Shown here: positions 1-7,040 of the stretch, piece after piece
How positions within the stretch are numbered: position 1 is the stretch's first letter
How the letters are laid out: every line of letters starts with the position of its first letter
Assembly: GCA_964587515.1 (NCBI GenBank)
Contig: CAZPMO010000216.1
Location: forward strand, 1-7,498
Length of the DNA: 7,498 bases
Direction: 5' to 3'
Origin: CAZPMO01 sp964587515
GTDB taxonomy: Bacteria > Pseudomonadota > Alphaproteobacteria > MPNO01
Program-made: the position numbers and the translations under genes
The notes under the pieces: model-generated
Seen by the model: the letters and a program-made list of their open reading frames with translations, nothing else
What the model was told of the DNA's origin: nothing
Database searches by the model: none

Positions 1-601
1 CAAGCCGGCCGGGTTCGGAGAACGGACCGGCGAACCGGCGAAACACCTCCGCCGTCGAAACCGGCACACGCGGATTGACAAGAACCAGCCCGAGCGGCGG
101 CAGAGCGGGACCGGGATCGATCCGCTCGCCTACGCCGCCCGCATAGAGGGTCGTCCCGCGCAGGCAGGCCGGCACATCGGCGCCCAGCGTCAACCCGATA
201 CGGGAAAGTTCGTCATCGTCGATGTCGAGGTCCCACAGCGCCCGCAGGCCCAGCAACGTCGCCGCGGCGTCGGCGGATCCGCCGCCGATACCGGCCGCGA
301 CCGGCAAATCCTTGGTCAGCGTCACGGCGCATTTGGGGTCCATCCCGCGCGCTTCGGCCAGCGCCCGCGCGGCGCGGCTCACCAGATTATCGTCGCCGGG
401 CGGCAGGGCGGCCGCGAATTCACCGTCGGAGGCGAAGCTGAACGCGGGCGCGGGACGCAGCGTCACCCGGTCGCGCACCGTCGCGAACGCAATCAGACTG
501 TCGAGCAGATGGTAGCCGTCCGCGCGGCGGCCAAGGACATGGAGATAGAGGTTGATCTTTGCCGGCGCCTCAACCGAAAGGCCTGGTTCGGAGCCCGCCA
601 A
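1..601 (-). CDS. ispE: 4-diphosphocytidyl-2-C-methyl-D-erythritol kinase, IspE (3' end cut by window)
   Basis: This cytosolic GHMP-family kinase phosphorylates CDP-methylerythritol at the 2-hydroxyl, the ATP-dependent step of the MEP route to isoprenoid precursors. About 200 codons are visible; the family is usually 280-300 residues, so roughly the last third lies off the left edge. Numbering from the TTG at 601-599, the substrate-binding N-terminal motif APAKINLYLHV is at residues 12-22 and GYH at 29-31 (K15, N17 and H31 match the conserved positions). The glycine-rich ATP loop PVAAGIGGGSADAAA is at 100-114, and LGADVP with the presumed catalytic Asp is at 139-144 (D142). The TTG start gives the short leader before APAK that is normal for the family and leaves 7 bases after the TPR gene's stop. 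An in-frame ATG at 649-647, with AGAAG seven bases upstream, would add 16 unusual residues and overlap the TPR gene by 41 bases. Either way the gene has no promoter space of its own and probably depends on the upstream gene's transcript. The identification is secure; the start is not. Confidence 0.93.
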   Translation of the reverse strand, partial: MAGSEPGLSVEAPAKINLYLHVLGRRADGYHLLDSLIAFATVRDRVTLRPAPAFSFASDGEFAAALPPGDDNLVSRAARALAEARGMDPKCAVTLTKDLPVAAGIGGGSADAAATLLGLRALWDLDIDDDELSRIGLTLGADVPACLRGTTLYAGGVGERIDPGPALPPLGLVLVNPRVPVSTAEVFRRFAGPFSEPGRL

Positions 602-608
602 CCGGGGA

Positions 609-2444
609 TCAGCTTCCCGTTTCGGGCTTCTCGTTGGCGGAGAGGCCATCGATGATCTTCTTCTGGATCGCGGAGGTCTGATCGGGCTCGGGGCCGAGGC
701 TCAGCGCCCGCCGCCACTGGAAGCGCGCCTCGACGGCGCGTCCGACCCGCCAATAGGCGTCGCCAAGATGGTCGTTGATGGTGGGATCCTGCGGGCGCAG
801 TTCCACGGCGCGTTCAAGCTGTTTGGCCGCATCCTTGTACTTGCCGATCCGGTACAGCACCCAGCCGAGGCTATCGACGATATAGCCATCGTTGGGGCGA
901 AGCTGAACCGCGCGCTCGATCATTTTACGCGCGCGTTCGAGTTTGATCCCCTGATCGACCCAGGAATATCCGAGGTAATTTAGGACATAAGGCTGGTCGG
1001 GGTTGAGTTCCAGCGCGCTCACGAAATCCTTCTCGGCGCGCTTCCACTGCTTGGAGCGTTCCAGCGCGATGCCGCGGGAATACAGAATGGTCCAGTGTCG
1101 CTTGTTGATCTTGCCGATGCGTTTCATCGCCCTGTCATAGGCGTCGACCGACTCCCCGAAACGCTTTTCGGAGCGCAGCAGGTCACCGAGATTGATCATC
1201 ACGTCCGAACGCGCGTCTTTTTCCCGCGCCATGCTGCGCAACTGTTCGATGGCCTCCTCGACCTTGTCGATAGATTCAAGATTGGAGGCGGTCCTGAGCC
1301 GCGCCGACCACCACAAAGGCGACGTCTCCGGCACCGAACGGTAAATCTCGATCGCTTCGCGGTTGCGGCTGAGGGTCTCAAGAATGCCGCCGACCAGCAT
1401 TTTCGCCAGCGCGAAATCGGGACGCAGGTCGAGTGCGATCCGGCCGTAAACCAGCGCCAGTTCGATCGCGTTCTCCTGGGTCAGCGTGCTGGCCACATTG
1501 AACAGCGCCTCGGCCACGCCGTCGCGCACGCTGGCGGCGAACCTGGGCTCCGGCTTTCCTTTTTCAAGCCCGTCCCATGCCGACAGCAGGAGACGGGAAT
1601 CGGGATTTTCCTGAAGATATTTGGCGTAGACCCCACGGGCGCGATCGGTCTGGCCGGTTCGCATATAAAGCGAGCCCAATGCCTGGACGACACGCAGCGT
1701 CGAGCGCCGCGACTTCGATTCCGCTTTGCGGTAATGGGCTTCGGCCTGTTCCGCGTTGTCGGCGAAATCGTGCAGCAGACCGACATGGAGGTCATAGAGA
1801 ATGGAAAAACCGGAGACCTTGCCGATGGGTTTCAACGCCGCGATGGCGGCGGCGGTATCGCCCCGCCCGGCCACGACCCAGGCGCGCACCAGCGGCACCA
1901 CGAAGGTAGAGAGCCCGCGCCGCTTGATCTTCGCGAGACGGTCTTCCGCGGCTTTGTGCCGGCCCGCCTTGATATCGGCCGCGGCGAGCACGAGATTGGC
2001 CAGCGGCGCGCCCGCGTCGACGTCGACGATACGCTGCGCAACATTTTCGGCGGCGCTGAATTTTCCGTCCGCGAGGTCGGCGACGAAAGTCCGGCGCAAC
2101 AACGCGCGGTTGCCGGCGTCAGCGCGTAACGCGCGCGTCAGATACTTCGCGGCCGTCCGATAATCGTGGGTTTTCTGTGCATGGCGCCCAGCCAGGTAGC
2201 TGCCGGTCGCGGATATCCCGACGGGCTTGCCCGCCGGGCCGACCCGCGCGGCGGCCTGTTCCATCGCGGCGACGGCGGTCTGGCCCGGGGCCTGGCCCTG
2301 GGTCGAGGGCGCCTCGGACGCGCAGGCGGCCAACGCCAGACAGGCGGCAAACACCGGAACCAGGCGTCTCAGCCGTATTGATACGGCGGCGGGCGAAACC
2401 GGATCGGTCATTGAAAAACGACGATAGTCCTGCAAATCGAACAT
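609..2444 (-). CDS. TPR-repeat lipoprotein, probably outer-membrane anchored
   Basis: A 611-residue tetratricopeptide-repeat protein of unknown specific function. The N-terminus has a basic stretch (IRLRR, residues 23-27), a hydrophobic segment (28-40) and a lipobox L-A-A-C at 38-41, so C41 should be lipidated after signal peptidase II cleavage. The +2 residue is Ala rather than Asp, which by the usual Lol rule favours the outer membrane. The mature protein is nearly all helical-repeat sequence. The clearest TPR units lie at about 412-585, with repeated A-x-x-x-[FY]-x-x-A-[LV]-x-L-x-P patterns such as FVSALELNP, RAVQLRP and RAVELRPQDP; weaker units cover about 90-370. No catalytic domain is visible, so a protein-binding scaffold role in the periplasm or envelope is inferred. 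ATG at 2444 gives a long n-region; Met12 (codon at 2411-2409) would give a more typical signal peptide. Neither has a well-placed ribosome binding site. ispE follows immediately and is probably co-transcribed. A sigma-70-like promoter lies about 100 bases upstream. Confidence 0.88.
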   Translation of the reverse strand: MFDLQDYRRFSMTDPVSPAAVSIRLRRLVPVFAACLALAACASEAPSTQGQAPGQTAVAAMEQAAARVGPAGKPVGISATGSYLAGRHAQKTHDYRTAAKYLTRALRADAGNRALLRRTFVADLADGKFSAAENVAQRIVDVDAGAPLANLVLAAADIKAGRHKAAEDRLAKIKRRGLSTFVVPLVRAWVVAGRGDTAAAIAALKPIGKVSGFSILYDLHVGLLHDFADNAEQAEAHYRKAESKSRRSTLRVVQALGSLYMRTGQTDRARGVYAKYLQENPDSRLLLSAWDGLEKGKPEPRFAASVRDGVAEALFNVASTLTQENAIELALVYGRIALDLRPDFALAKMLVGGILETLSRNREAIEIYRSVPETSPLWWSARLRTASNLESIDKVEEAIEQLRSMAREKDARSDVMINLGDLLRSEKRFGESVDAYDRAMKRIGKINKRHWTILYSRGIALERSKQWKRAEKDFVSALELNPDQPYVLNYLGYSWVDQGIKLERARKMIERAVQLRPNDGYIVDSLGWVLYRIGKYKDAAKQLERAVELRPQDPTINDHLGDAYWRVGRAVEARFQWRRALSLGPEPDQTSAIQKKIIDGLSANEKPETGS

Positions 2445-2548
2445 CGAGGCGCCAAAATCATCTCCGCGGGCGGCATAAACTAGCCAAATTCCGTAAACAC
2501 ACCGTCTACCGCGTGTTCCAGCGTCCCCGCTCCCTTCTAGATGGGTCC

Positions 2549-2577
2549 ATAGTACAAACTAACAAGACCCCCGTCAG
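2549..2577 (-). promoter_or_regulatory. Predicted sigma-70-type promoter for the TPR lipoprotein-ispE operon
   Basis: Read on the minus strand, a -35 hexamer CTGACG (2577-2572) is separated by exactly 17 bases from a -10 hexamer TACTAT (2554-2549). These match TTGACA at 4 of 6 and TATAAT at 4 of 6 positions. It lies in the 166-base gap between the ETF-QO stop and the TPR gene start. Transcription would begin near 2542, giving an untranslated leader of about 100 bases. The surrounding sequence is more AT-rich than the flanking genes. No operator or riboswitch is recognisable in the leader. The call rests on pattern alone. Confidence 0.55.
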
Positions 2578-2610
2578 CACCCTCTGTGAGCGCCGTGATT
2601 CGCGCTTTCC

Positions 2611-4233
2611 TCACATATTGGGATAATTCGGCCCATCGGCGCCCTGCGGCACGGTCCAGTTGATATTCTGCCTGGGATCCTTGATATCGCAGGTCTTGCA
2701 ATGGACGCAGTTCTGAGCGTTTACCTGAAGGCGGGGGTTGCCGCCATCGTCGTCGCGCAGGATCTCGTAGACGCCGGCCGGACAATAGCGCTGCTCCGGC
2801 GCGTCATAGAGCGCGAGATTGACGTCGATGGGCACGGAATCGTCGGCGAGACGCAAATGCGACGGCTGGTTTTCCTCATGATTGGTGTTGGAAATGAACA
2901 CCGAGGAATTGCGGTCGAAACTCACCTCGCCATCGGGCTTGGGATAGTCGATGACCGGCGCGTCGGCGGCCTTGCGCAGCCGGTCGTGGTCGGCGTGATG
3001 GTGAAGCGTCCACGGCGCGCGGCCGCGCAGCAGATAGGTGTCGATCGCCGAATAGGCCATGCCGAGCCACAAGCCCCAGCGGAAGGAGGGGCGGATATTG
3101 CGCACCGCCTTGAGCTCGTCCCACAGCCAGCTTTGCCGGATTCGCTCGCCATAGTCGGCGCATTCCGCCGACCCGTCTCCGGACAGGGATTCGAACACGC
3201 TTTCGGCGGCCAGCATTCCGGACTTCATCGCGGTGTGGGAACCCTTGATCTTGGGCACGTTCATGAACCCGGCGGCGCAGCCGACCAGCAGACCGCCGGG
3301 GAAACTCAGCTTGGGCACCGATTGGAAACCGCCCTCGGTCAGCGCCCGCGCGCCATAGGCGATGCGCCGGCCGCCCGCGAAAGTGGGCCGCACGGCGGGG
3401 TGCGTCTTGAAGCGCTGAAACTCCTCGAACGGCGACAGATGCGGATTGGTGTAATCGAGCCCGATGACGAACCCGACCGAGACCTGGTTGTCCTCCAGGT
3501 GATAGAGGAACGAGCCGCCATAGGTGCCCGAGTCCAGCGGCCAGCCGATACTGTGGACGACGCGGCCCTGATGATGCTGGTCGGGCGCGACTTCCCACAA
3601 TTCCTTGATGCCGATCCCGAAGGTCTGAGGATCGACCCCGTCGCGAAGATCATGGCGCGCCGTGAGTTCCTTGGTCAGCGAGCCCCGGCAGCCCTCGGCG
3701 AAAATCGTCTGGCGGGCGTGAAGCTCGACGCCTTGCTGATAATTCTCGGTCTGCTCGCCGTCCGCGCCGATCCCCATATCTCCGGTCGCGACGCCGCCCC
3801 CGTCGGTATACAGCAGTTCGGCGGCCGCGAACCCGGGATAGACCTCGACCCCGAGTTCCTCGGCCTGGGCGCCGAGCCAGCGGCACAGATTGCCGAGGCT
3901 GATGATGTAATTGCCGTCATTGCGCATCTGCGGCGGGGTCGGCAAGCGAATGGCGCGCTGTTCGGTCAGCAGCATGAGCCGGTCGTCGCTGGCCGGCGTG
4001 TGCAGCGGCGCGCCGCGTTCCTTCCAGTCGGGAAACAGCTCTTCCAGGGCGTGCGGTTCCAGCACCGCGCCGGACATGATGTGGGCGCCAACCTCGGAGC
4101 CTTTTTCGATGACGCAGACGGTGACGTCACGCTCCGCCTCCTGCGCCAGTTGACGCAACCGGATCGCGGCCGACAGCCCGGCGGGACCGGCGCCCACGAT
4201 CACCACGTCGAATTCCATCGCTTCGCGTTCCAT
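2611..4233 (-). CDS. Electron transfer flavoprotein-ubiquinone oxidoreductase (ETF-QO)
   Basis: This enzyme accepts electrons from reduced ETF, fed by acyl-CoA and amino-acid/dimethylglycine dehydrogenases, and passes them through FAD and a [4Fe-4S] cluster to ubiquinone at the inner face of the cytoplasmic membrane. The protein is 540 residues, typical for bacterial ETF-QO. The Rossmann FAD motif DVVIVGAGPAGLSAAIR is at 9-25 (G14, G16, G19). Four cluster cysteines lie at C484 (YCPAGVYE), C509, C512 and C515 (NCVHCKTC). Their spacing of 25, 3 and 3 residues is that of the family's ferredoxin-like C-terminal domain. A conserved segment containing KLSFPGG, GFMNVPKIKG and HTAMKSGMLAAE is the FAD/ubiquinone-binding half. 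I chose the ATG at 4233-4231 (MEREAMEFDVV), which fits the family's usual N-terminus and has GGGACGGGG just upstream; the frame stays open further upstream, but that stretch runs antisense into the neighbouring gene and has no family resemblance. It is transcribed divergently from the uracil-DNA glycosylase gene. The ETF subunit genes are not in the window. Confidence 0.97.
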   Translation of the reverse strand: MEREAMEFDVVIVGAGPAGLSAAIRLRQLAQEAERDVTVCVIEKGSEVGAHIMSGAVLEPHALEELFPDWKERGAPLHTPASDDRLMLLTEQRAIRLPTPPQMRNDGNYIISLGNLCRWLGAQAEELGVEVYPGFAAAELLYTDGGGVATGDMGIGADGEQTENYQQGVELHARQTIFAEGCRGSLTKELTARHDLRDGVDPQTFGIGIKELWEVAPDQHHQGRVVHSIGWPLDSGTYGGSFLYHLEDNQVSVGFVIGLDYTNPHLSPFEEFQRFKTHPAVRPTFAGGRRIAYGARALTEGGFQSVPKLSFPGGLLVGCAAGFMNVPKIKGSHTAMKSGMLAAESVFESLSGDGSAECADYGERIRQSWLWDELKAVRNIRPSFRWGLWLGMAYSAIDTYLLRGRAPWTLHHHADHDRLRKAADAPVIDYPKPDGEVSFDRNSSVFISNTNHEENQPSHLRLADDSVPIDVNLALYDAPEQRYCPAGVYEILRDDDGGNPRLQVNAQNCVHCKTCDIKDPRQNINWTVPQGADGPNYPNM

Positions 4234-4287
4234 GCCCCGTCCCGATAATTCTGTCCGGCGGCCCGGCCTCCGTGATAGGTTCCGCCC
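4234..4287. promoter_or_regulatory. Divergent intergenic region between ETF-QO and uracil-DNA glycosylase genes
   Basis: These 54 bases are all that separates two divergent start codons, so the promoters of both genes must lie here or extend into the opposing coding sequences. On the plus strand, GATAAT at 4244-4249 resembles a -10 box (5 of 6), but the position 17 bases upstream has only a poor -35 match. On the minus strand, TATCAC (4276-4271) is a weak -10 candidate. No clear operator palindrome is visible. The region's function is inferred from geometry; the individual boxes are speculative. Confidence 0.35.
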
Positions 4288-5130
4288 ATGCGAGGAGAAC
4301 GGACTCTGACCGGCCTGCTCGACTGGTATATAGCGGCAGGCGTGGATGAGGCAATCGGCGATCGCCCGATTGACCGCTATGCGGAATCGGCGCGCGCCGC
4401 CGCCAAGACCCCGACGCCGACGCCCGAGGCGTCCACGGCAGGCGACGACGCGCCGAGAACGGATGCGCGGCCGCCCCGCCCGGCGGCGGAACCCCGGCTC
4501 GTCGCCCGCGACCAGATCGAGCGAGGCGCCCGCGAAATCGCCGCCGCCGCGACCACCCTGGATGAGCTGCAAGCCGCGTTTTCGGCGTTCGACGGCTGCC
4601 CGCTGAAACAGACGGCCAATAAATTCGTCTTCGCCGACGGCGCGCCGACGGCGCGCGTGATGCTGATCGGCGCGGCGCCGGGCGGCGAAGAGGATCGGAT
4701 CGGACTGCCGTTCGTGGGACCCGCCGGGCGCCTGCTCGACCTCATGCTGGCGGCCATCGGACTCGATCGGTCAACCGCCTATATCACCAACATTCTGCCG
4801 TGGCGGCCGCCCGGCAACCGCAACCCGACCGACGCCGAAATCGCGGCCTGCCTGCCGTTTACCGAGCGGCATATCGAGCTGGTCGCGCCCGATTTGCTGA
4901 TCCCGGTCGGCGGCACGTCGGCCAAGACGCTGCTCAAGGCGCGCGAGGGAATCATGCGGCTGCGCGGGCGCTGGTTCAACTATGCCGGCCCCGGGCTCAA
5001 ATCGCCGATCGCGGCGCGCGCCCTGCTCCATCCCGCCTACCTGCTGCGCTCGCCGGCCCAGAAGCGCGAAACCTGGCAGGATCTGATCCAGATCAGGCAG
5101 CGGCTCGATGAGATCAAGCCTCCCCAATAA
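4288..5130 (+). CDS. Family-4-like uracil-DNA glycosylase
   Basis: This DNA-repair enzyme is expected to excise uracil arising from cytosine deamination or dUTP misincorporation. The protein has 280 residues. Residues 1-35 carry an N-terminal extension (LTGLLDWYIAAGVDEAIGD), followed by a Pro/Ala-rich, probably disordered linker (about 36-75) and the glycosylase domain (about 85-275). Family-4 motifs are present in order: GCPLK (103-107), motif 1 GAAPGGEED (128-136), PFVGPAGRLLD (141-151), TNILPWRPPGNR (167-178), AACLPF (186-191), and motif 2 HPAYLLR (248-254, H248). Three departures from the classical Fe-S family 4 stand out. Of the four cluster cysteines, only C104 and C188 remain; the other two positions are F101 and W172. 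The Glu of the usual GE[AG]PG motif is Ala129. The later acidic pair of motif 1 (E135, D136) and the motif-2 His are kept. The long N-terminal extension and the W172 pattern may be normal for alphaproteobacterial members, which I recall only from memory. The ATG at 4288 is the first start after the divergent promoter region, with only a weak AGG upstream. The fold is secure; activity is not proven. Confidence 0.92.
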   Translation: MRGERTLTGLLDWYIAAGVDEAIGDRPIDRYAESARAAAKTPTPTPEASTAGDDAPRTDARPPRPAAEPRLVARDQIERGAREIAAAATTLDELQAAFSAFDGCPLKQTANKFVFADGAPTARVMLIGAAPGGEEDRIGLPFVGPAGRLLDLMLAAIGLDRSTAYITNILPWRPPGNRNPTDAEIAACLPFTERHIELVAPDLLIPVGGTSAKTLLKAREGIMRLRGRWFNYAGPGLKSPIAARALLHPAYLLRSPAQKRETWQDLIQIRQRLDEIKPPQ

Positions 5131-5144
5131 TTCATGATCGTCCC

Positions 5145-5173
5145 TTGTGAAATGGGGTTGGCTTCTCTATCTA
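5145..5173 (+). promoter_or_regulatory. Possible promoter for the lytic transglycosylase gene
   Basis: TTGTGA (5145-5150; 4 of 6 against TTGACA) is followed after 17 bases by TATCTA (5168-5173; only the first three bases match TATAAT) in the 50-base gap after the glycosylase stop. If it is used, transcription would begin almost at the ATG at 5181, giving a leaderless or near-leaderless message. The genes could equally be read through from the glycosylase promoter, since no terminator hairpin is visible in the gap. Weak evidence. Confidence 0.25.
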
Positions 5174-5180
5174 GGCAGGG

Positions 5181-7040
5181 ATGAGAATTGGTTTCTTTAT
5201 GGTTCTCAACCGCTTATTGAAGCCCCTCCGGCGCGGCGCCGCGATCGTCGCGGTGATCGCCGCGTGGGGCGCGTCCAGCGTCGCGGACGCCGGCGATCAT
5301 GCGCGCCCGGCCACGGATTCGGCCACGCTGGAATCGATAATGTCGCGGGTGCTCGACGCCGATGACGTCGCGCGCTACCGGACGATCTTTTCGCTTCAGA
5401 CGCGCGGCGATTGGCGCAAGGCCGACCGCCAGATTCGCAAGCTCAAGGACCGCCTGCTGATGGGCCACGTCCTTGCGCAGCGCTATCTGCACCCGACCCG
5501 ATACCGGTCACGCTACCGCGAACTGGCGAAATGGCTGCGGCATTACGCCGATCACCCCGACGCGCGGCGGCTGTACCGGCTGGCGATCAGGCGCAATCCG
5601 GGCAAGGCGCGGCGGCCACGGTCGCCCCAATTCGGCCAGGCGCCCGATTACGCGGAATATCCCTGGCAGCGCGAAGTCAGCTATGTTTCGTCCAAGCGGC
5701 GCGGCCCGCGCGCGCGGCGGGCGGCGCGGCGCATCATCAACAAGGCGCGCATCTATTCGCGGGCCGGCCGGCTGACGCTGGCGCGCAATCTGCTCAAGCG
5801 CAAGCACACCAAGCGTATCCTCGACCGCAACGAGATAGCCATCGCGCGCGCCTATATCGGCATGGGCTATTTCTATCATGGCCTCGCGCAGCAGGCCTAC
5901 GCGTTCGGCGCGCCGGCGGCGCGGCGCATCGGCAAATACATGCCGCTGGCCAACTGGACCGCCGGTCTTTCGGCTTATCGGCTGGGCAAGTTCAGCGAGG
6001 CCGCCGATCATTTCGAAGCCATGGCGGAACTTGGCCGGGGCTCGGGCTGGACGCTCGGCGCGGCGGCGTTCTGGGCGGCGCGGACCAATATGCTGGCCAA
6101 GCGCCCGGAGCGCGTCAGCCGCTGGCTGCAGGTCGCGGCCCAGCACCCGACGACATTCTACGGCCTGCTGGCGAGCCGCCTGCTGGGCGTCCGCAAGGCT
6201 TTCGACTGGTCGGTGCCGGGCCTGTCCCCGGCCCATATCGACAAGATCGTCGACCATCGCGCCGGCAAGCGCGGCCTTGCTTTGCTGCAGGTCGGGCAGA
6301 GTGAGCGCGCGGAGCTTGAATTTCGGTCGCTGACCGCGAACGATGACCGCGTGCTCGGTCGGGCGCTGCTGGCGCTGGCCGAGGCGATCAGACTGCCGTC
6401 GCTGGCGCTGAAAACGGCGTCGATGCTGACCGAGGAAAACGGCGCCCCTCATTACGGCGCGCTTTATCCGATCCCGAGATGGCACCCCAAGGAAGGCTTT
6501 GTGATCGATCGGGCGCTGATTTTTGCCTTCATGCGCCAGGAATCGCGCTTCAACACGCGGGCGAAAAGCTCCGCCGGGGCGCGCGGGCTGATGCAGCTTA
6601 TGCCGGCGACCGCCGGTTTCATGGCCCGAAAACGCTTCCGCGGCCATCGCCGCAACCAGCTCTACGATCCCCAGCTCAACATCTCGCTGGGCCAGCGCTA
6701 TCTGCGTTATCTGATCGGCCATGATTTGATCAAGGGCGACATGCTGCTGGTGACGATCGCCTATAACGGCGGTCCCGGCAATCTCGCGAAATGGCGGCGC
6801 CGGGCGAAGAAGCGCCAATTCCTCGACCCGCTTCTGTTCATCGAGAGCATCCCGTCGCTGGAGACCCGCATATTCGTCGAGCGCGTGCTGTCCAATTTCT
6901 GGATCTACCGGTATCGGCTGGGGCAGGAAGCGCCGTCGCTGGATGCCCTGGCCGCGGGAGAACCCGCCGCCTACACGTCGCTCGACCAAAAGCCCAAGTC
7001 TCTCGCCCGCAACGAAGAGGACGGCGATGTTCGGAATTGA
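5181..7040 (+). CDS. Soluble lytic murein transglycosylase (Slt family, secreted)
   Basis: This periplasmic enzyme cleaves the MurNAc-GlcNAc bond of peptidoglycan non-hydrolytically, leaving 1,6-anhydroMurNAc ends. The 619-residue protein has a signal peptide: basic KPLRRG (14-19), a hydrophobic core (20-34) and an A-D-A cleavage site at 35-37. A long, Arg/Lys-rich helical superhelix (about 45-430) resembles the U/L domains of Slt70. The SLT domain lies at about 440-580. It contains FMRQESRFN, with the catalytic glutamate E454, then SAGARGLMQLMPATA (464-478), NQLYDPQLNISLGQRYL (492-508) and AYNGGPGN (527-534), ending with ESIPSLETRIFVERVLSNFWIYR (555-577). All expected motifs are present. About 40 residues after the domain have no recognised role. 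The ATG at 5181 has AGG five bases upstream; an alternative ATG at 5199 (Met7) would still leave a good signal peptide. It lies 50 bases after the glycosylase gene, and its 3' end overlaps moaB by 14 bases in another frame, so the two are probably translated from one message. The family is secure; assignment to one numbered E. coli Slt/Mlt enzyme is not attempted. Confidence 0.95.
   Translation: MRIGFFMVLNRLLKPLRRGAAIVAVIAAWGASSVADAGDHARPATDSATLESIMSRVLDADDVARYRTIFSLQTRGDWRKADRQIRKLKDRLLMGHVLAQRYLHPTRYRSRYRELAKWLRHYADHPDARRLYRLAIRRNPGKARRPRSPQFGQAPDYAEYPWQREVSYVSSKRRGPRARRAARRIINKARIYSRAGRLTLARNLLKRKHTKRILDRNEIAIARAYIGMGYFYHGLAQQAYAFGAPAARRIGKYMPLANWTAGLSAYRLGKFSEAADHFEAMAELGRGSGWTLGAAAFWAARTNMLAKRPERVSRWLQVAAQHPTTFYGLLASRLLGVRKAFDWSVPGLSPAHIDKIVDHRAGKRGLALLQVGQSERAELEFRSLTANDDRVLGRALLALAEAIRLPSLALKTASMLTEENGAPHYGALYPIPRWHPKEGFVIDRALIFAFMRQESRFNTRAKSSAGARGLMQLMPATAGFMARKRFRGHRRNQLYDPQLNISLGQRYLRYLIGHDLIKGDMLLVTIAYNGGPGNLAKWRRRAKKRQFLDPLLFIESIPSLETRIFVERVLSNFWIYRYRLGQEAPSLDALAAGEPAAYTSLDQKPKSLARNEEDGDVRN

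Noticed and set aside
1095..2129. A 344-codon open frame on the plus strand opposite the TPR gene
   Set aside because: It mirrors the codon pattern of the TPR gene and has no motif, promoter or ribosome binding site of its own that I can see.
2597..2601. A GANTC (CcrM-type methylation) site upstream of the predicted TPR-gene promoter
   Set aside because: A single such site in a 166-base region is close to chance expectation, and nothing else indicates cell-cycle control.
2586..2613. Imperfect stem-loop just after the ETF-QO stop (GTGAG paired with CTCAC, or AGCGC with GCGCT)
   Set aside because: The stems are only about five pairs, the two pairings compete for the same bases, and no T-run follows, so it is not supported as an intrinsic terminator.
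2701..4248. A 515-codon open frame on the plus strand opposite the ETF-QO gene
   Set aside because: ETF-QO on the minus strand is unmistakable (FAD motif, four correctly spaced cluster cysteines). The opposing frame is an antisense shadow without recognisable domains.
4234..4572. Upstream in-frame extension of ETF-QO to an ATG at 4572
   Set aside because: The extra 113 residues run antisense through the divergent glycosylase gene and its promoter region and are not part of the known family N-terminus; the ATG at 4233 fits.
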